Source of the DNA: an uncultured Prevotellaceae bacterium
GTDB lineage: Bacteria > Bacteroidota > Bacteroidia > Bacteroidales > Bacteroidaceae
DNA: 64,000 nt
Reading direction: 5' to 3'
Assembly (NCBI GenBank): GCA_946415645.1
Contig: CAMKTJ010000003.1
Coordinates: forward strand, 1-64,000
Position 1 is the stretch's first letter. Every line of letters begins with the position of its first letter. Positions 45,843-54,955 of this stretch are shown here, piece by piece. Below the pieces are notes generated by a model. That model was not told where the DNA came from. It did no database searches and saw only the letters and a program-made list of their open reading frames with translations. A program made the position numbers and the translations under genes.

Positions 45843-48800
45843 ATGAGGCGGAATTTTACTATTCTTGCGATGCTGATACTGAGTATAGCATCTGCATGGG
45901 GGCTTGACATTGACAAGAACCGGTATTACACAATTTCTCCACGTAATAATCACAATGCCTATATGAAGGACACTGGGAAAGACGTCATCCAGTGTAATGC
46001 AGGATTAGACACCTATTCCTATTGGCGTTTCATCCCAACGGACAAGGAAGGCTGTTATTATGTGCAGAACCTGTTCACCATGCGCTACGCTCAGAAGGTT
46101 GCCGAGACGAAAGAGGTGACAGTGGTGATGGGAACAGAGCCTGTGGAGTACTACATTAAGTCCGCCCCGAACGAGGGAACAGACTGTTTCGGACTGACCA
46201 GCTCAGACCATAGCGACCTGGCCTTCAGCAGTGCCAACTGTTTCGGACTAAACTGGCATGAAGATAACAAATATGTACAGTCTTATATGGCAGCCGTTGG
46301 AACCAACCACAAGAGTTTCTGGTTCTTCCGCGAGGCAGAGCCGCCATCCTGCCTGCTCGGTTCGCATGAGTACGAGCAAGGTTTCTGCAGCATTTGCGGT
46401 GCCATGGATCCGGACTTCGTAACAAAGGCCGAGGACGGTTTCTACGAGATATCCAACGGATACCAGCTGGAGTGGTACTCTGCTATTGTAAATACCGGTA
46501 TCAACGATGCATCAGCACGTCTGATGAACGACATCGACATGGCAGGCATAGACCATACTCCCATAGCAAAGAATGTTGACCTGCGCTGGCGCGGTACCTT
46601 CGACGGTCAGGGACACAGGATACTGAATCTGGTCATCAACCGTCCAACGGAAAATATACAAGGACTTTTCGGCTACCTGCGTGGCAACTCTGACAGCAAC
46701 ACACGTATCTGTAATCTGATTATAGACAAGAGTTGTTCGTTTACAGGCCATCACCAGGTAGGCGCCATAGCAGGCTGCAGCCAAGGTAATCAGGGACTAA
46801 TCACACTGGAGAATATAATCAACGAAGCTAACGTTACAGCAGAAGGCGGTACCGATGTGGCAGCCTTGGTGGGTGGTCAGACAGGTAATGCACCTACCTG
46901 GCGTATCCGCAACATCGTCAATACCGGTGCCATTACCAGTACAGCGACTGAAGGCTATGCCGGCGTTATTGCAGGCTATTACGGCAACAATGACCAGAAC
47001 CTTCAGGAAAACATCATCAACCTGGGGCTGGTAACAGGTTTCAATGGTGACATGCAAATGGGACGCATCACAGGCACCATCATCAACATGTTTGATATCA
47101 GCGGCACGGAAGGTGCCGGTCAGGGTATTGACCATGACTTCACGATGGAGGATGTTACCAGCGGACGTCTCTGTTACTTCCTGAACGGGAACCAATCCGC
47201 TATTACATTCTATCAGACCATCGGACAGGATGTCTACCCCGTTCCCTTTGCCACCAGCAAGCAGGTATTCATGCAAGGCAATATGCGTTGCGACGGCACA
47301 CCTATTGGCGAGGAAGGAACCTACAGTAACTCTGACGAGGGAAGTGTTATTCCTCCTCATACCTTCGTCGATGGAGACTTCTACTGTACCGTTTGCGGTG
47401 CTTTTGACGAGCATTTCGTAGAACCGGTAGATGGCATCCTGCATATGACAACCCCTCTGCAGTTGCAGTGGTTGGCAGAATATGTGGCAGCCGGACACGA
47501 GAATCTGGAAGTTGTAATGGATAACGACATCGACATGGATGGCGTGGAATTTGCCGGAATCGGTTCGCTTGCAACTCCTTTCCTGGGACATTTTGACGGT
47601 CAGTATCACACCATCAGCAACCTTGTTATGGAAGATGTGACTCACGACTGGTCTGGATTCTTCAACTTTATCCGAGGAGGATCTACCATAGAGAATCTGC
47701 GTCTGGACGAAAACTGTCATCTGACAGGAGCCAAGGGAACTGCCCTCATAGGCGGTTGCGGTTTGGCAGGTAACGTCCTACTGCGTAATCTGGGTTTCGA
47801 AGGTAATGTTGATGGCTTGACCACTTGCGCTGGTGCTGTGTTGGGTGCTAATTTCCAAAGCATTGCCAAACTGACAGTGGAGAACTGCTATAGCACCGGT
47901 TCTATCATGGGTGGTTCCGAGAGTGCCGCACTGGTAGCATGGTTAGGCAACAACGGGGCCGTCATCAGCAACTGTTGGACCTCGGCTACTGCTTCCGGCA
48001 TTCAAGGTGAGGACAAATACGCCTTCCGTCACGACAATGCCCTTGTCACCAATTGTTTCAGCATGTATGGTAGTCAGGCACAGCGCATCGGGTTCGACGA
48101 ACTCGAGACAGGTTCTCTATGCTATCGTCTGAATGGAGATCAGTCGACGATACGCTGGTATCAGAATCTCGACAATGGCAAGCAGGTAGACAACTTCCCA
48201 ACCTTCATTCCCACTCATGGCATCGTTGTTGTGAAGGCAGAAATGCGTTGCGATGGCACATACGACCCCGACAATGCAGAATACTCTAACAATGGCGATG
48301 TGGTTATTCCACCTCATACTTTTGTGGACGGTTTCTGTCAGGTATGTGGAAAAGAAGACGAGGATTATCCTTTTATCCGTATCTTTGCCAACGCCGATCA
48401 CGACAATGCACAGGGTTATATCAATTCAGGTAGCAACGACGGTTCGGGTCTTGCCATTAACAATAGCGTAGCCGAGCACTGGAACCAGAAGTGGTTCGAA
48501 TCCTATCAGGAACTGAAAGGCCTGGAGCCCGGACTCTACAAATTGCGCGTTCAGGGTCTCTCACGTGTGAAGGCATGGACCGACACTGACTGCGAGGCAT
48601 ATGAGGAGGCTGAACTGAATCCTGATTACGTACAGCTTTACCATAATAGCCAGTACTATGTTGAGACAGGCGGTCGTCGTATCAGTAATCTGTTCATGGA
48701 TATCGCCAAAGGCATACAAGAGAAGAAGATCGGTACAGGAACCCAGACTTACCACGAAGCAACAGGTCTATATGTCCCAAACTCACTGACGGCTTGTAAC

Positions 48801-51452
48801 GCCTACTTCTCAAAAGGTCTGTATTGGAACGAGCCTATTTACTTTGTTGTTGAAAACATTGAAGATACTGTACGCGTAGGCGTTGAAAACCAGATGTATC
48901 TCTATGGTAACTGGACAGTATGGGATACCTGGCGACTGGAACGCGTAGAGAATGCCGATGAGGCTACTGCCATTGCACTTATCCTTGCCCAGCAGGAGAA
49001 GAACCTGCAGGAATTGGATGAACTGAAGGGACAGGCACAGTTGACAGAGGGATACGAGGAGGCCCGTGAAGCACTCAGCCGGGTCAGCACGTTGGAAGAG
49101 ATGCTGAATCTTGCCGACCGACTGTCACGTTTACCAGAGCAAATTCGCACAAGCCATGTTGCATATACCGACTATTCAGCAGCTATCGATGCCATAATGC
49201 AGGATGTTGAGTCACGTGAACACCTCAACGGCCACTATGCAGAATTGCTCAACACATACCTGTATGAAAATGAAGACGAGGTAGAAGGCTTACCCAACGG
49301 CACCTATCAGTATATCGCAGAAAACAGAATGCTGACTACCGGGGAATTAGCCGAAGAGCAGGCCTTTGCCCAGGAATTATTCAATCTGGCTGTCAAGAAC
49401 AGCATCTCAGAGGGCACCGACCTTAGCAATTTCATCTACAATGCCGATTTTGCTGAGGACGGCAACTTCAAGGGATGGGTTGCAGCAACAACCCGCACCG
49501 GCACTGATTACAATTTCAGCAGCCGTACCGGTTTCCTTGATATCTATCCCGTAAGTGCCAGCAAGAGCACGGCATTCTATGTATATCAGGATTTGGAGGA
49601 AGGACTCCCCGATGGTATCTACGAACTGATCGTTCCTGCATACCAGCGTACCGGCAACATCGGACTGGGAGACACATCCGGTGATGAGATTGTGGCATCA
49701 GACATCTTCATCAATGATTTCCACACTCCCGTATGGAACCTCTACAAGTGCATCCTCCCCTACGACGAGGCTATCAATGGAGTGAACTGTCGCTACGATC
49801 CGTCAGGCGACCCGTCAGCTCCGCACAATGGAGAAGAGACACACTCCTACGATATTGACATGGGAACCGGTTGGGTACCTGAAGGTCGTCAGGCTATGAG
49901 TTTTGCCTTCTCCGCCGGTCGGTTCGTGAACCATGCCTATGCTATCGTAGAAGGTGGCAAACTGCGTGTCGGTATACGTAGCACCGGAACACCATGGTAC
50001 AACGGAGGTGTAACGGCATGGGGTAAATTCCAGCTTATCTATCGCGGTCAAAACGAAGAAGCTTTCCAAAGTATGATGGAGAACTATGAGAACCGACTTG
50101 AGAATATTCGTACATCACAAGAACTATATGAGTTCTATATCAGTGTAGAGCACCTGAATAACCTCTCATCCCTTATCAATCAGGCTAAAAACGCCGGTGA
50201 CATTGAAAGGAAGATGGAGCTGGCACGACAGATTAATGCTGAATTCAATACCATAAACGAAAGTTATGCAGCCTATCAGGAATTGGTCAAGATGATGGCA
50301 TATTTGTATGAAAAAGGAGATGCTGTGGTAGAAGAAGATCCTGATCTAAGCAATGCCTGCTATGTCAGGATTGAAGACATGGAGAATCATCTCATTGACG
50401 GTGACCTTACCGACGAGGAAACCATTCAGTACTTAACAGACATCAGGGATGATGCGACGATAGGAGGAGGTTTCTTCGTACAAGGCGATCTGGCAGATGC
50501 AGAAGGCAATGCAATAGCATATAACAGTATAAGCAAGATTTATCCGCTCCAACGTCAGGAAGACGGCACTTACACAGGTATCTTTACTACGCAGAACCGT
50601 GCCAATCTGGTTCATGCAGATGCCCGGGCAGGTGTTTACTTCACCAGACTGGATCAGACCTTCAAGTCAAATCAACCCTATCGCCGCTTCGTGACACCCG
50701 AGAAGAACATTCATCCTCTCATTGCCGGGGCTGACCAGGACTATCAGATGATAGGCACAAAAATGAAGGTGACCCTTAATCCCAAAGACAGCACCGTTGT
50801 CTTCGAGCCCATTGAATATGCATGGCATGACCGTGTCTTTGTCTGTGGTTCTATCATAGATCAGGAAGGGGCCGAACATCGTTGGAGGAATGACGAAGCC
50901 GTTCCATTGGAGCATAAGGGCGATGGCGTTTACGCAGGAAAGGTACGCTTCTTCGAGGATTATGTATATCCCGGATACGCCACCTTCCTTATTATGGCAA
51001 GCCGGTCGACACTAGAGGATGTTGAGTACAGCACCGTATCACGCCCTGGATGGCTTGAGGCCAGTTACACAGCAGCTGACAACGACTGTTACCTGGCAGA
51101 CGGCGTGATTGTCGACGATCTTGTACGTGGATATGGCAACAACCATAGATTCCGTATTGAATGGACTCCCGGCGACGCTCCCAAGGACTATTACGTGGTA
51201 TTCAATATGAATGCCCGTACAATAGCCGTAGTTCCTGACAATGGTGATGCCGAGGATGCAATCAACAGACCCGCCCCATCCATCTCCCGTAATGGAGGGG
51301 AGATATACGACCTTGCCGGCCGGAAGGTGCAAGGAGCAAGGAGCAAGGGGCAAGAGGATTCTTCAATGATCAATGTTCAATGTTCAACGTTCAATGGATT
51401 AAAGAAGGGCATCTACATCGTAAACGGAAAGAAGATCGTTGTAGGAAAATAA
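45843..51452 (+). CDS. Giant multidomain secreted protein: lectin-like module, GLUG repeats, HxC..CG motifs, coiled coils
   Basis: A 1,869-residue secreted protein (signal MRRNFTILAMLILSIASAWG). In order: a lectin-like module (about 19-165); two GLUG blocks (about 205-460 and 526-780, e.g. FDGQGHRILNLVI), each preceded by a short HxF..CxxCG motif (HEYEQGFCSICG, HTFVDGDFYCTVCG), with a third (HTFVDGFCQVCG) near 825; a beta-sandwich carbohydrate-binding-like region (848-1035); coiled-coil stretches (1036-1200); another beta-sandwich (about 1195-1395); helical linkers; and a C-terminal domain ending YDLAGRKVQG...GIYIVNGKKIVVGK. No catalytic domain is recognised. It is probably a surface scaffold or glycan-capture protein working with the flanking sulfatases. 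Confidence 0.72.
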   Translation: MRRNFTILAMLILSIASAWGLDIDKNRYYTISPRNNHNAYMKDTGKDVIQCNAGLDTYSYWRFIPTDKEGCYYVQNLFTMRYAQKVAETKEVTVVMGTEPVEYYIKSAPNEGTDCFGLTSSDHSDLAFSSANCFGLNWHEDNKYVQSYMAAVGTNHKSFWFFREAEPPSCLLGSHEYEQGFCSICGAMDPDFVTKAEDGFYEISNGYQLEWYSAIVNTGINDASARLMNDIDMAGIDHTPIAKNVDLRWRGTFDGQGHRILNLVINRPTENIQGLFGYLRGNSDSNTRICNLIIDKSCSFTGHHQVGAIAGCSQGNQGLITLENIINEANVTAEGGTDVAALVGGQTGNAPTWRIRNIVNTGAITSTATEGYAGVIAGYYGNNDQNLQENIINLGLVTGFNGDMQMGRITGTIINMFDISGTEGAGQGIDHDFTMEDVTSGRLCYFLNGNQSAITFYQTIGQDVYPVPFATSKQVFMQGNMRCDGTPIGEEGTYSNSDEGSVIPPHTFVDGDFYCTVCGAFDEHFVEPVDGILHMTTPLQLQWLAEYVAAGHENLEVVMDNDIDMDGVEFAGIGSLATPFLGHFDGQYHTISNLVMEDVTHDWSGFFNFIRGGSTIENLRLDENCHLTGAKGTALIGGCGLAGNVLLRNLGFEGNVDGLTTCAGAVLGANFQSIAKLTVENCYSTGSIMGGSESAALVAWLGNNGAVISNCWTSATASGIQGEDKYAFRHDNALVTNCFSMYGSQAQRIGFDELETGSLCYRLNGDQSTIRWYQNLDNGKQVDNFPTFIPTHGIVVVKAEMRCDGTYDPDNAEYSNNGDVVIPPHTFVDGFCQVCGKEDEDYPFIRIFANADHDNAQGYINSGSNDGSGLAINNSVAEHWNQKWFESYQELKGLEPGLYKLRVQGLSRVKAWTDTDCEAYEEAELNPDYVQLYHNSQYYVETGGRRISNLFMDIAKGIQEKKIGTGTQTYHEATGLYVPNSLTACNAYFSKGLYWNEPIYFVVENIEDTVRVGVENQMYLYGNWTVWDTWRLERVENADEATAIALILAQQEKNLQELDELKGQAQLTEGYEEAREALSRVSTLEEMLNLADRLSRLPEQIRTSHVAYTDYSAAIDAIMQDVESREHLNGHYAELLNTYLYENEDEVEGLPNGTYQYIAENRMLTTGELAEEQAFAQELFNLAVKNSISEGTDLSNFIYNADFAEDGNFKGWVAATTRTGTDYNFSSRTGFLDIYPVSASKSTAFYVYQDLEEGLPDGIYELIVPAYQRTGNIGLGDTSGDEIVASDIFINDFHTPVWNLYKCILPYDEAINGVNCRYDPSGDPSAPHNGEETHSYDIDMGTGWVPEGRQAMSFAFSAGRFVNHAYAIVEGGKLRVGIRSTGTPWYNGGVTAWGKFQLIYRGQNEEAFQSMMENYENRLENIRTSQELYEFYISVEHLNNLSSLINQAKNAGDIERKMELARQINAEFNTINESYAAYQELVKMMAYLYEKGDAVVEEDPDLSNACYVRIEDMENHLIDGDLTDEETIQYLTDIRDDATIGGGFFVQGDLADAEGNAIAYNSISKIYPLQRQEDGTYTGIFTTQNRANLVHADARAGVYFTRLDQTFKSNQPYRRFVTPEKNIHPLIAGADQDYQMIGTKMKVTLNPKDSTVVFEPIEYAWHDRVFVCGSIIDQEGAEHRWRNDEAVPLEHKGDGVYAGKVRFFEDYVYPGYATFLIMASRSTLEDVEYSTVSRPGWLEASYTAADNDCYLADGVIVDDLVRGYGNNHRFRIEWTPGDAPKDYYVVFNMNARTIAVVPDNGDAEDAINRPAPSISRNGGEIYDLAGRKVQGARSKGQEDSSMINVQCSTFNGLKKGIYIVNGKKIVVGK
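51270..51395. repeat. Three repeat types inside the 3' end of the giant gene
   Basis: A CCATCTCCCGTAATGGAGGGGA hairpin-like block, then GGAGCAAG/GGGGCAAG units (51326-51357), then CAATGTTC units (51367-51395) surround the YDLAGRK codons and keep the frame open. Confidence 0.7.
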
Positions 51453-51457
51453 AAAGA

Positions 51458-52828
51458 ATGAAAAGTAAACAAATAACCACGATATCTGCTCTGACCCTGT
51501 TAGCTGCTGCAGCAGGCGCAAACGCTCAAGATAAGCAGCCCAACGTCATTATCATGTACATTGATGACATGGGAATCGGCGATGTCAGCTGTTTCGGGGG
51601 CTCTTATACACCGACTCCCAATATCGACCGTCTGGCTCAGCAGGGACTTTCCTTTACGCAGTATTATTCTGCTGCTCCGGTCAGTTCCCCGTCACGATGC
51701 GGCCTTATCACCGGCCAATACCCTCTGGAACATGGAATAAACACCTTCATGGATACCAGAGCAGCCAACAGAAGAGTTGAGCAGCTGGACTACCTGAATC
51801 CCACTGCCCCCAGCATTGCCAGAGCTTTTCAGCAAGCCGGCTATGCTACGGCACACATCGGGAAATGGCATTTGGGCGGTGGCAGGGATGTGACAGACGC
51901 ACCCGGATTTGAGAACTATGGGTACGATGAGCATGTCTCTACCTACGAGAGTCCTGATCCAGACCCTGTCATTACATCAAGGAATTGGATATGGGCTAAC
52001 ACGGACAGTATCAAGCGATGGAACAGAACCGCTTATTTTGTAGATAAGAGTCTTGAGTTCATCCGCCGGCAGAACGGTAAGCCTTTCTTCCTGAACCTAT
52101 GGCCTGATGACATGCATACACCCTGGGTTCCTGAGGTATTTGCTGAAATACGCGAAAAATGGGAGAAAGAGGATGCCTTTGAACCCGTATTGAAGGAGAT
52201 GGATGCTCAATTGGGACGTTTCCTTTCAGAACTGGACAAAATGGGACTCTCAGAAAACACTATCGTAATCTTCACCAGTGACAACGGCCCTGCACCCAGT
52301 TTCATGCAACGTCGCACCCTGGGTATGCGCGGCGCCAAGAACAGTCTCTACGAAGGTGGTATCAATATGCCATTTATTATCCGCTGGCCCGCTAAAATTC
52401 AGGCTGGAGAACGTAATGAATCTTCGATTGTAAGTGCCATGGACCTCTATCCATCGCTCTGCAAGATGGCTGGCATATCCGTCGAGAAGGGATACAAGAG
52501 TCGAGGTGAGGATATGTCGCGCCAACTCCTGGGAAACAACAAGAAGAGTCGTAAGACTGACCTGATGTGGGACTTTGGGCGGAACAAGAGTTTCAACTTC
52601 CCAGGGAAGAAGGATAACAGAAGTCCGCATCTGGCCATTCGTAGCGGTAGATGGAAACTACTCTGCAACGACAATTGCACAGACATGGAGCTCTACGATC
52701 TTGAAACTGATCGTAACGAAACCACTAATCTGGCCAGCCAGAACCCACGTCTTGCCCGCAAATTAGCAGAGAAAGTGTGTGCATGGTATGAAAGGAACAG
52801 ATTACAGATCAGAGTCGTTGAAGATTGA
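51458..52828 (+). CDS. Secreted sulfatase (S1 family)
   Basis: A 456-residue secreted sulfatase (signal MKSKQITTISALTLLAAAAGANA). Metal pair IDDMG (36-37); active-site motif SSPSRCGLITG with Ser76 as the predicted formylglycine residue; GKWHLGGG; FTSDNGPAPSF with the calcium-binding Asp-Asn; and a typical C-terminal subdomain (ELYDLETDRNETTNLA). It lacks the accessory modules of the other two. The ATG at 51458 follows the previous stop by 5 bases and has an AAAAAGA upstream; an in-frame ATG at 51380 lies inside the preceding gene and would spoil the signal peptide. Confidence 0.9.
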   Translation: MKSKQITTISALTLLAAAAGANAQDKQPNVIIMYIDDMGIGDVSCFGGSYTPTPNIDRLAQQGLSFTQYYSAAPVSSPSRCGLITGQYPLEHGINTFMDTRAANRRVEQLDYLNPTAPSIARAFQQAGYATAHIGKWHLGGGRDVTDAPGFENYGYDEHVSTYESPDPDPVITSRNWIWANTDSIKRWNRTAYFVDKSLEFIRRQNGKPFFLNLWPDDMHTPWVPEVFAEIREKWEKEDAFEPVLKEMDAQLGRFLSELDKMGLSENTIVIFTSDNGPAPSFMQRRTLGMRGAKNSLYEGGINMPFIIRWPAKIQAGERNESSIVSAMDLYPSLCKMAGISVEKGYKSRGEDMSRQLLGNNKKSRKTDLMWDFGRNKSFNFPGKKDNRSPHLAIRSGRWKLLCNDNCTDMELYDLETDRNETTNLASQNPRLARKLAEKVCAWYERNRLQIRVVED

Positions 52829-52958
52829 AACTCCGTTTCGAGCCTGCTGTCGCAGCCTGTGACATTGAACATTGAACATACCGTTACTCCGGCCGGTTAT
52901 TTAATGATTTCTAATTATAATAGTTAATAGTTGTAGTTTTTTCTCATTAGAGGAGACT
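52829..52958. other. Intergenic stretch with CATTGAAC repeat
   Basis: GTTTCGAGCCTGCT, also found in similar form at 29260, is followed by two CATTGAA units (52861-52877). No gene is seen. Confidence 0.5.
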
Positions 52959-53002
52959 TCCCTCTTTTGCTCGCGAGAGCCGAGGAGGGATTCTTTTTTT
53001 TT
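52959..53002 (+). terminator. Intrinsic terminator of the lectin-sulfatase gene set
   Basis: A two-part hairpin has TCCCTC/GAGGGA outside and GCTC/GAGC with loop GCGA inside. A run of T residues follows. Confidence 0.75.
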
Positions 53003-53008
53003 ACTTTA

Positions 53009-53139
53009 GGAGCAAGGGGCAAGTGGTGAGGGGCAAGAGGATAGTTCTACACATTAAGTTCATGATTCATAGTTCATAGTTGATTAACCACTGACCGCAA
53101 AAACATATCTCATGCCCCTTGCTCCTTGCCCCTTGCTCC
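53009..53139. repeat. GGGGCAAG repeats in inverted orientation
   Basis: GGAGCAAGGGGCAAG at 53009-53023 and its exact reverse complement at 53125-53139 flank about 100 bases that hold no gene. Confidence 0.75.
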
Positions 53140-53204
53140 AAAAGTTGAGCTTGCGAAACTTAAATAAATTCCCATGATTTCTATGTCATTCCAGCAATTA
53201 TGAG

Positions 53205-53212
53205 TACATTTG
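53205..53212 (+). promoter_or_regulatory. -7 box of the HAD phosphatase gene; fixes its start
   Basis: TACATTTG lies just after an ATG at 53200, so that codon is upstream of transcription and the ATG at 53230 is used. Confidence 0.6.
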
Positions 53213-53229
53213 CAAAAACAAATTTCGGA

Positions 53230-53913
53230 ATGAATACTCTCAGTACTAATAGTTCTGATGACACACGCAAACTGGTGCTGTTTGATTTGGATGGCACCTT
53301 GCTTGATACATTAGACGACCTCAGCCAGGCTGTTAACTATGCCATGCAACTGCGTGGCTTTCCGTTGCACACACATGATGAATACATGATGATGGTAGGA
53401 AACGGTGTACGCAATCTGGTAAAAAGGGCATTGCCCGAAGGTCACAAAGAGGACAATATGGTGGAAGAGGCCCTGAAGGACTTCAAGATATATTATACCG
53501 ACCATATAGACGAGTACACCCAACCCTATGCAGGAATGCAGGAGTTACTGACTCAGCTGCACAAAGATGGCGTGCTAATGGCTGTGGCCTCGAACAAATT
53601 TCAGGAGGGAACAGAACGTCTCATAAAGAAGTTCTTCCCCGACATACCCTTTGTGGCGATTCTGGGCAACCGTCCTGGTTTCCCTCTAAAACCAGATCCT
53701 GAGATTGTTCAGGAGGTACTACAGAAGACTGGCATCCAAAAGGAAAACGCCCTGATGGTTGGTGATTCACAGACAGACATGCAGACAGCCCTGAATAGCG
53801 GCATACGTGGAATTGCTGTCAGCTGGGGCTACCGACCCATGAAAGGTATAGAAGGCCTGACGGTTGTGGATACAGCAGAGGAGATTCTGAACATTGTAAG
53901 GAATAAAGACTAA
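53230..53913 (+). CDS. HAD family hydrolase, phosphoglycolate phosphatase-like
   Basis: A 227-residue HAD subfamily IA enzyme. Motif I FDLDGTLLDT holds the nucleophile Asp and the acid/base Asp. A helical cap follows (MMVGNGVRNLVKRALPEG, typical of Gph). Motif II is VASNK, motif III includes LKPDPE, and motif IV is MVGDSQTDMQTALNSG. Gph removes 2-phosphoglycolate formed in DNA repair, but related HAD proteins hydrolyse pyrophosphate or sugar phosphates. The gene is followed 25 bases later by a GNAT gene and the two are probably one operon. Confidence 0.87.
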   Translation: MNTLSTNSSDDTRKLVLFDLDGTLLDTLDDLSQAVNYAMQLRGFPLHTHDEYMMMVGNGVRNLVKRALPEGHKEDNMVEEALKDFKIYYTDHIDEYTQPYAGMQELLTQLHKDGVLMAVASNKFQEGTERLIKKFFPDIPFVAILGNRPGFPLKPDPEIVQEVLQKTGIQKENALMVGDSQTDMQTALNSGIRGIAVSWGYRPMKGIEGLTVVDTAEEILNIVRNKD

Positions 53914-53938
53914 AACTGAATTTGAGAGAGGAGAGAAC

Positions 53939-54400
53939 ATGATTAGAAAAGCAACCCCTAAAGATATCAAGCGCATCATAGATCTGCTGCATCAGGTAAA
54001 TATGGTTCATCATGTGATACGCCCCGACCTGTTTAAGCCCTACACAACCAAATACAATGAGCAGGAACTGGAAACCCTGCTCAAGGATGGCAGCAAGCCC
54101 ATCTTTGTCTATGATGACGGCGAGGTAAAAGGCTATGCTTTCTGTCAGGTTACAGAGGTCCGGGACAACCTACTGCTGCAAGACAACAAGACATTGTATA
54201 TAGATGACATCTGTGTTGACGAGCAGGCACGCGGTCAGCATGTAGGCAAGGCACTATATGAACACGTCCATGAGTATGCCCGCTCCATAGGTTGCCACAA
54301 CATCACCCTGAATGTATGGGAGGGTAACGACCCAGCCCTCAGTTTCTACAGAAAAATGGGTATGCAAGTGCAAAAAACAACCATGGAGATAATATTGTAG
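53939..54400 (+). CDS. GNAT family N-acetyltransferase
   Basis: A 153-residue GNAT protein. It starts MIRKATPKDIKRIIDLLHQVN, has the acetyl-CoA pyrophosphate-binding loop DEQARGQHVGKALYEHV (Q/RxxGxG/A pattern; here the third position is Val), and ends LSFYRKMGMQVQKTTMEI. The acceptor amine cannot be predicted. It probably shares a transcript with the HAD gene. Confidence 0.88.
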   Translation: MIRKATPKDIKRIIDLLHQVNMVHHVIRPDLFKPYTTKYNEQELETLLKDGSKPIFVYDDGEVKGYAFCQVTEVRDNLLLQDNKTLYIDDICVDEQARGQHVGKALYEHVHEYARSIGCHNITLNVWEGNDPALSFYRKMGMQVQKTTMEIIL

Positions 54401-54433
54401 CGCTGATGAGAATGCAATTTAGAATAAAAATGC

Positions 54434-54441
54434 TATTTTTG
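54434..54441 (+). promoter_or_regulatory. -7 box of the operon 54492-61193
   Basis: TATTTTTG, 50 bases before the ATG at 54492. The four genes that follow are separated by 2, 23 and -1 bases. Confidence 0.6.
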
Positions 54442-54491
54442 CATCCGTAACAATAAAACACATTATAAGTGAGGTATTAGTTTATATTTCT

Positions 54492-54953
54492 ATGAAAAAA
54501 TTGATGTTTGCCTTTGCAATGCTGGGAGTATTGCCAGGTTTTGCAAGTTCCTCTATAAGTATTCGTCTAACGGATGGCACGGAGATTGTGTGCAGCCTTG
54601 CCAAAGAACCGCAAATGCAATTCGGTGACAAAACCATTACACTGACTTCGTTGCAGGGAACAGTTGGGGAATGGAATTTCTCTGGCGTTGACTCTTGGCG
54701 TTTCTCGGATGCCCTGGATCCCGATGAAGAAGATGCCATAGACAAGCAGAAAGACAGCGCCAGGATGAAGATAGAAGATGGTAAGGTAACCGTTGCCGGA
54801 GACAAAGTTGCCATCTATGATACAGAAGGACGGATGGTAACTCCCAGACTGAGAACCAACGCCGGCAGTACCACAGTCAGCCTGAAAGGATTAGCCAAAG
54901 GAACCTACCTGCTGAAGTCAGGCAACAGCTGCGTTAAATTTGTTGTGAAATAA
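54492..54953 (+). CDS. Small secreted protein with sorting-tail-like C-terminus
   Basis: A 153-residue secreted protein (signal MKKLMFAFAMLGVLPGFA). The middle is an acidic linker (DPDEEDAIDKQKDSA). The C-terminal 70 residues form a beta domain close to the type A secretion-tail fold: VTVAGDKVAIYDTEGRMVTPR...VSLKGLAKGTYLLKSGNSCVKFVVK. The first part (LTDGTEIVCSLAKEPQMQFGDKTI) is like the start of other small Prevotella surface proteins. Function unknown; it leads the operon with the CotH protein. Confidence 0.65.
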   Translation: MKKLMFAFAMLGVLPGFASSSISIRLTDGTEIVCSLAKEPQMQFGDKTITLTSLQGTVGEWNFSGVDSWRFSDALDPDEEDAIDKQKDSARMKIEDGKVTVAGDKVAIYDTEGRMVTPRLRTNAGSTTVSLKGLAKGTYLLKSGNSCVKFVVK

Positions 54954-54955
54954 AT

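Noticed and set aside
46797..47720. Minus-strand frame of 307 codons
   Set aside because: It is antisense to the GLUG blocks of the giant gene, with no start signal or family match.
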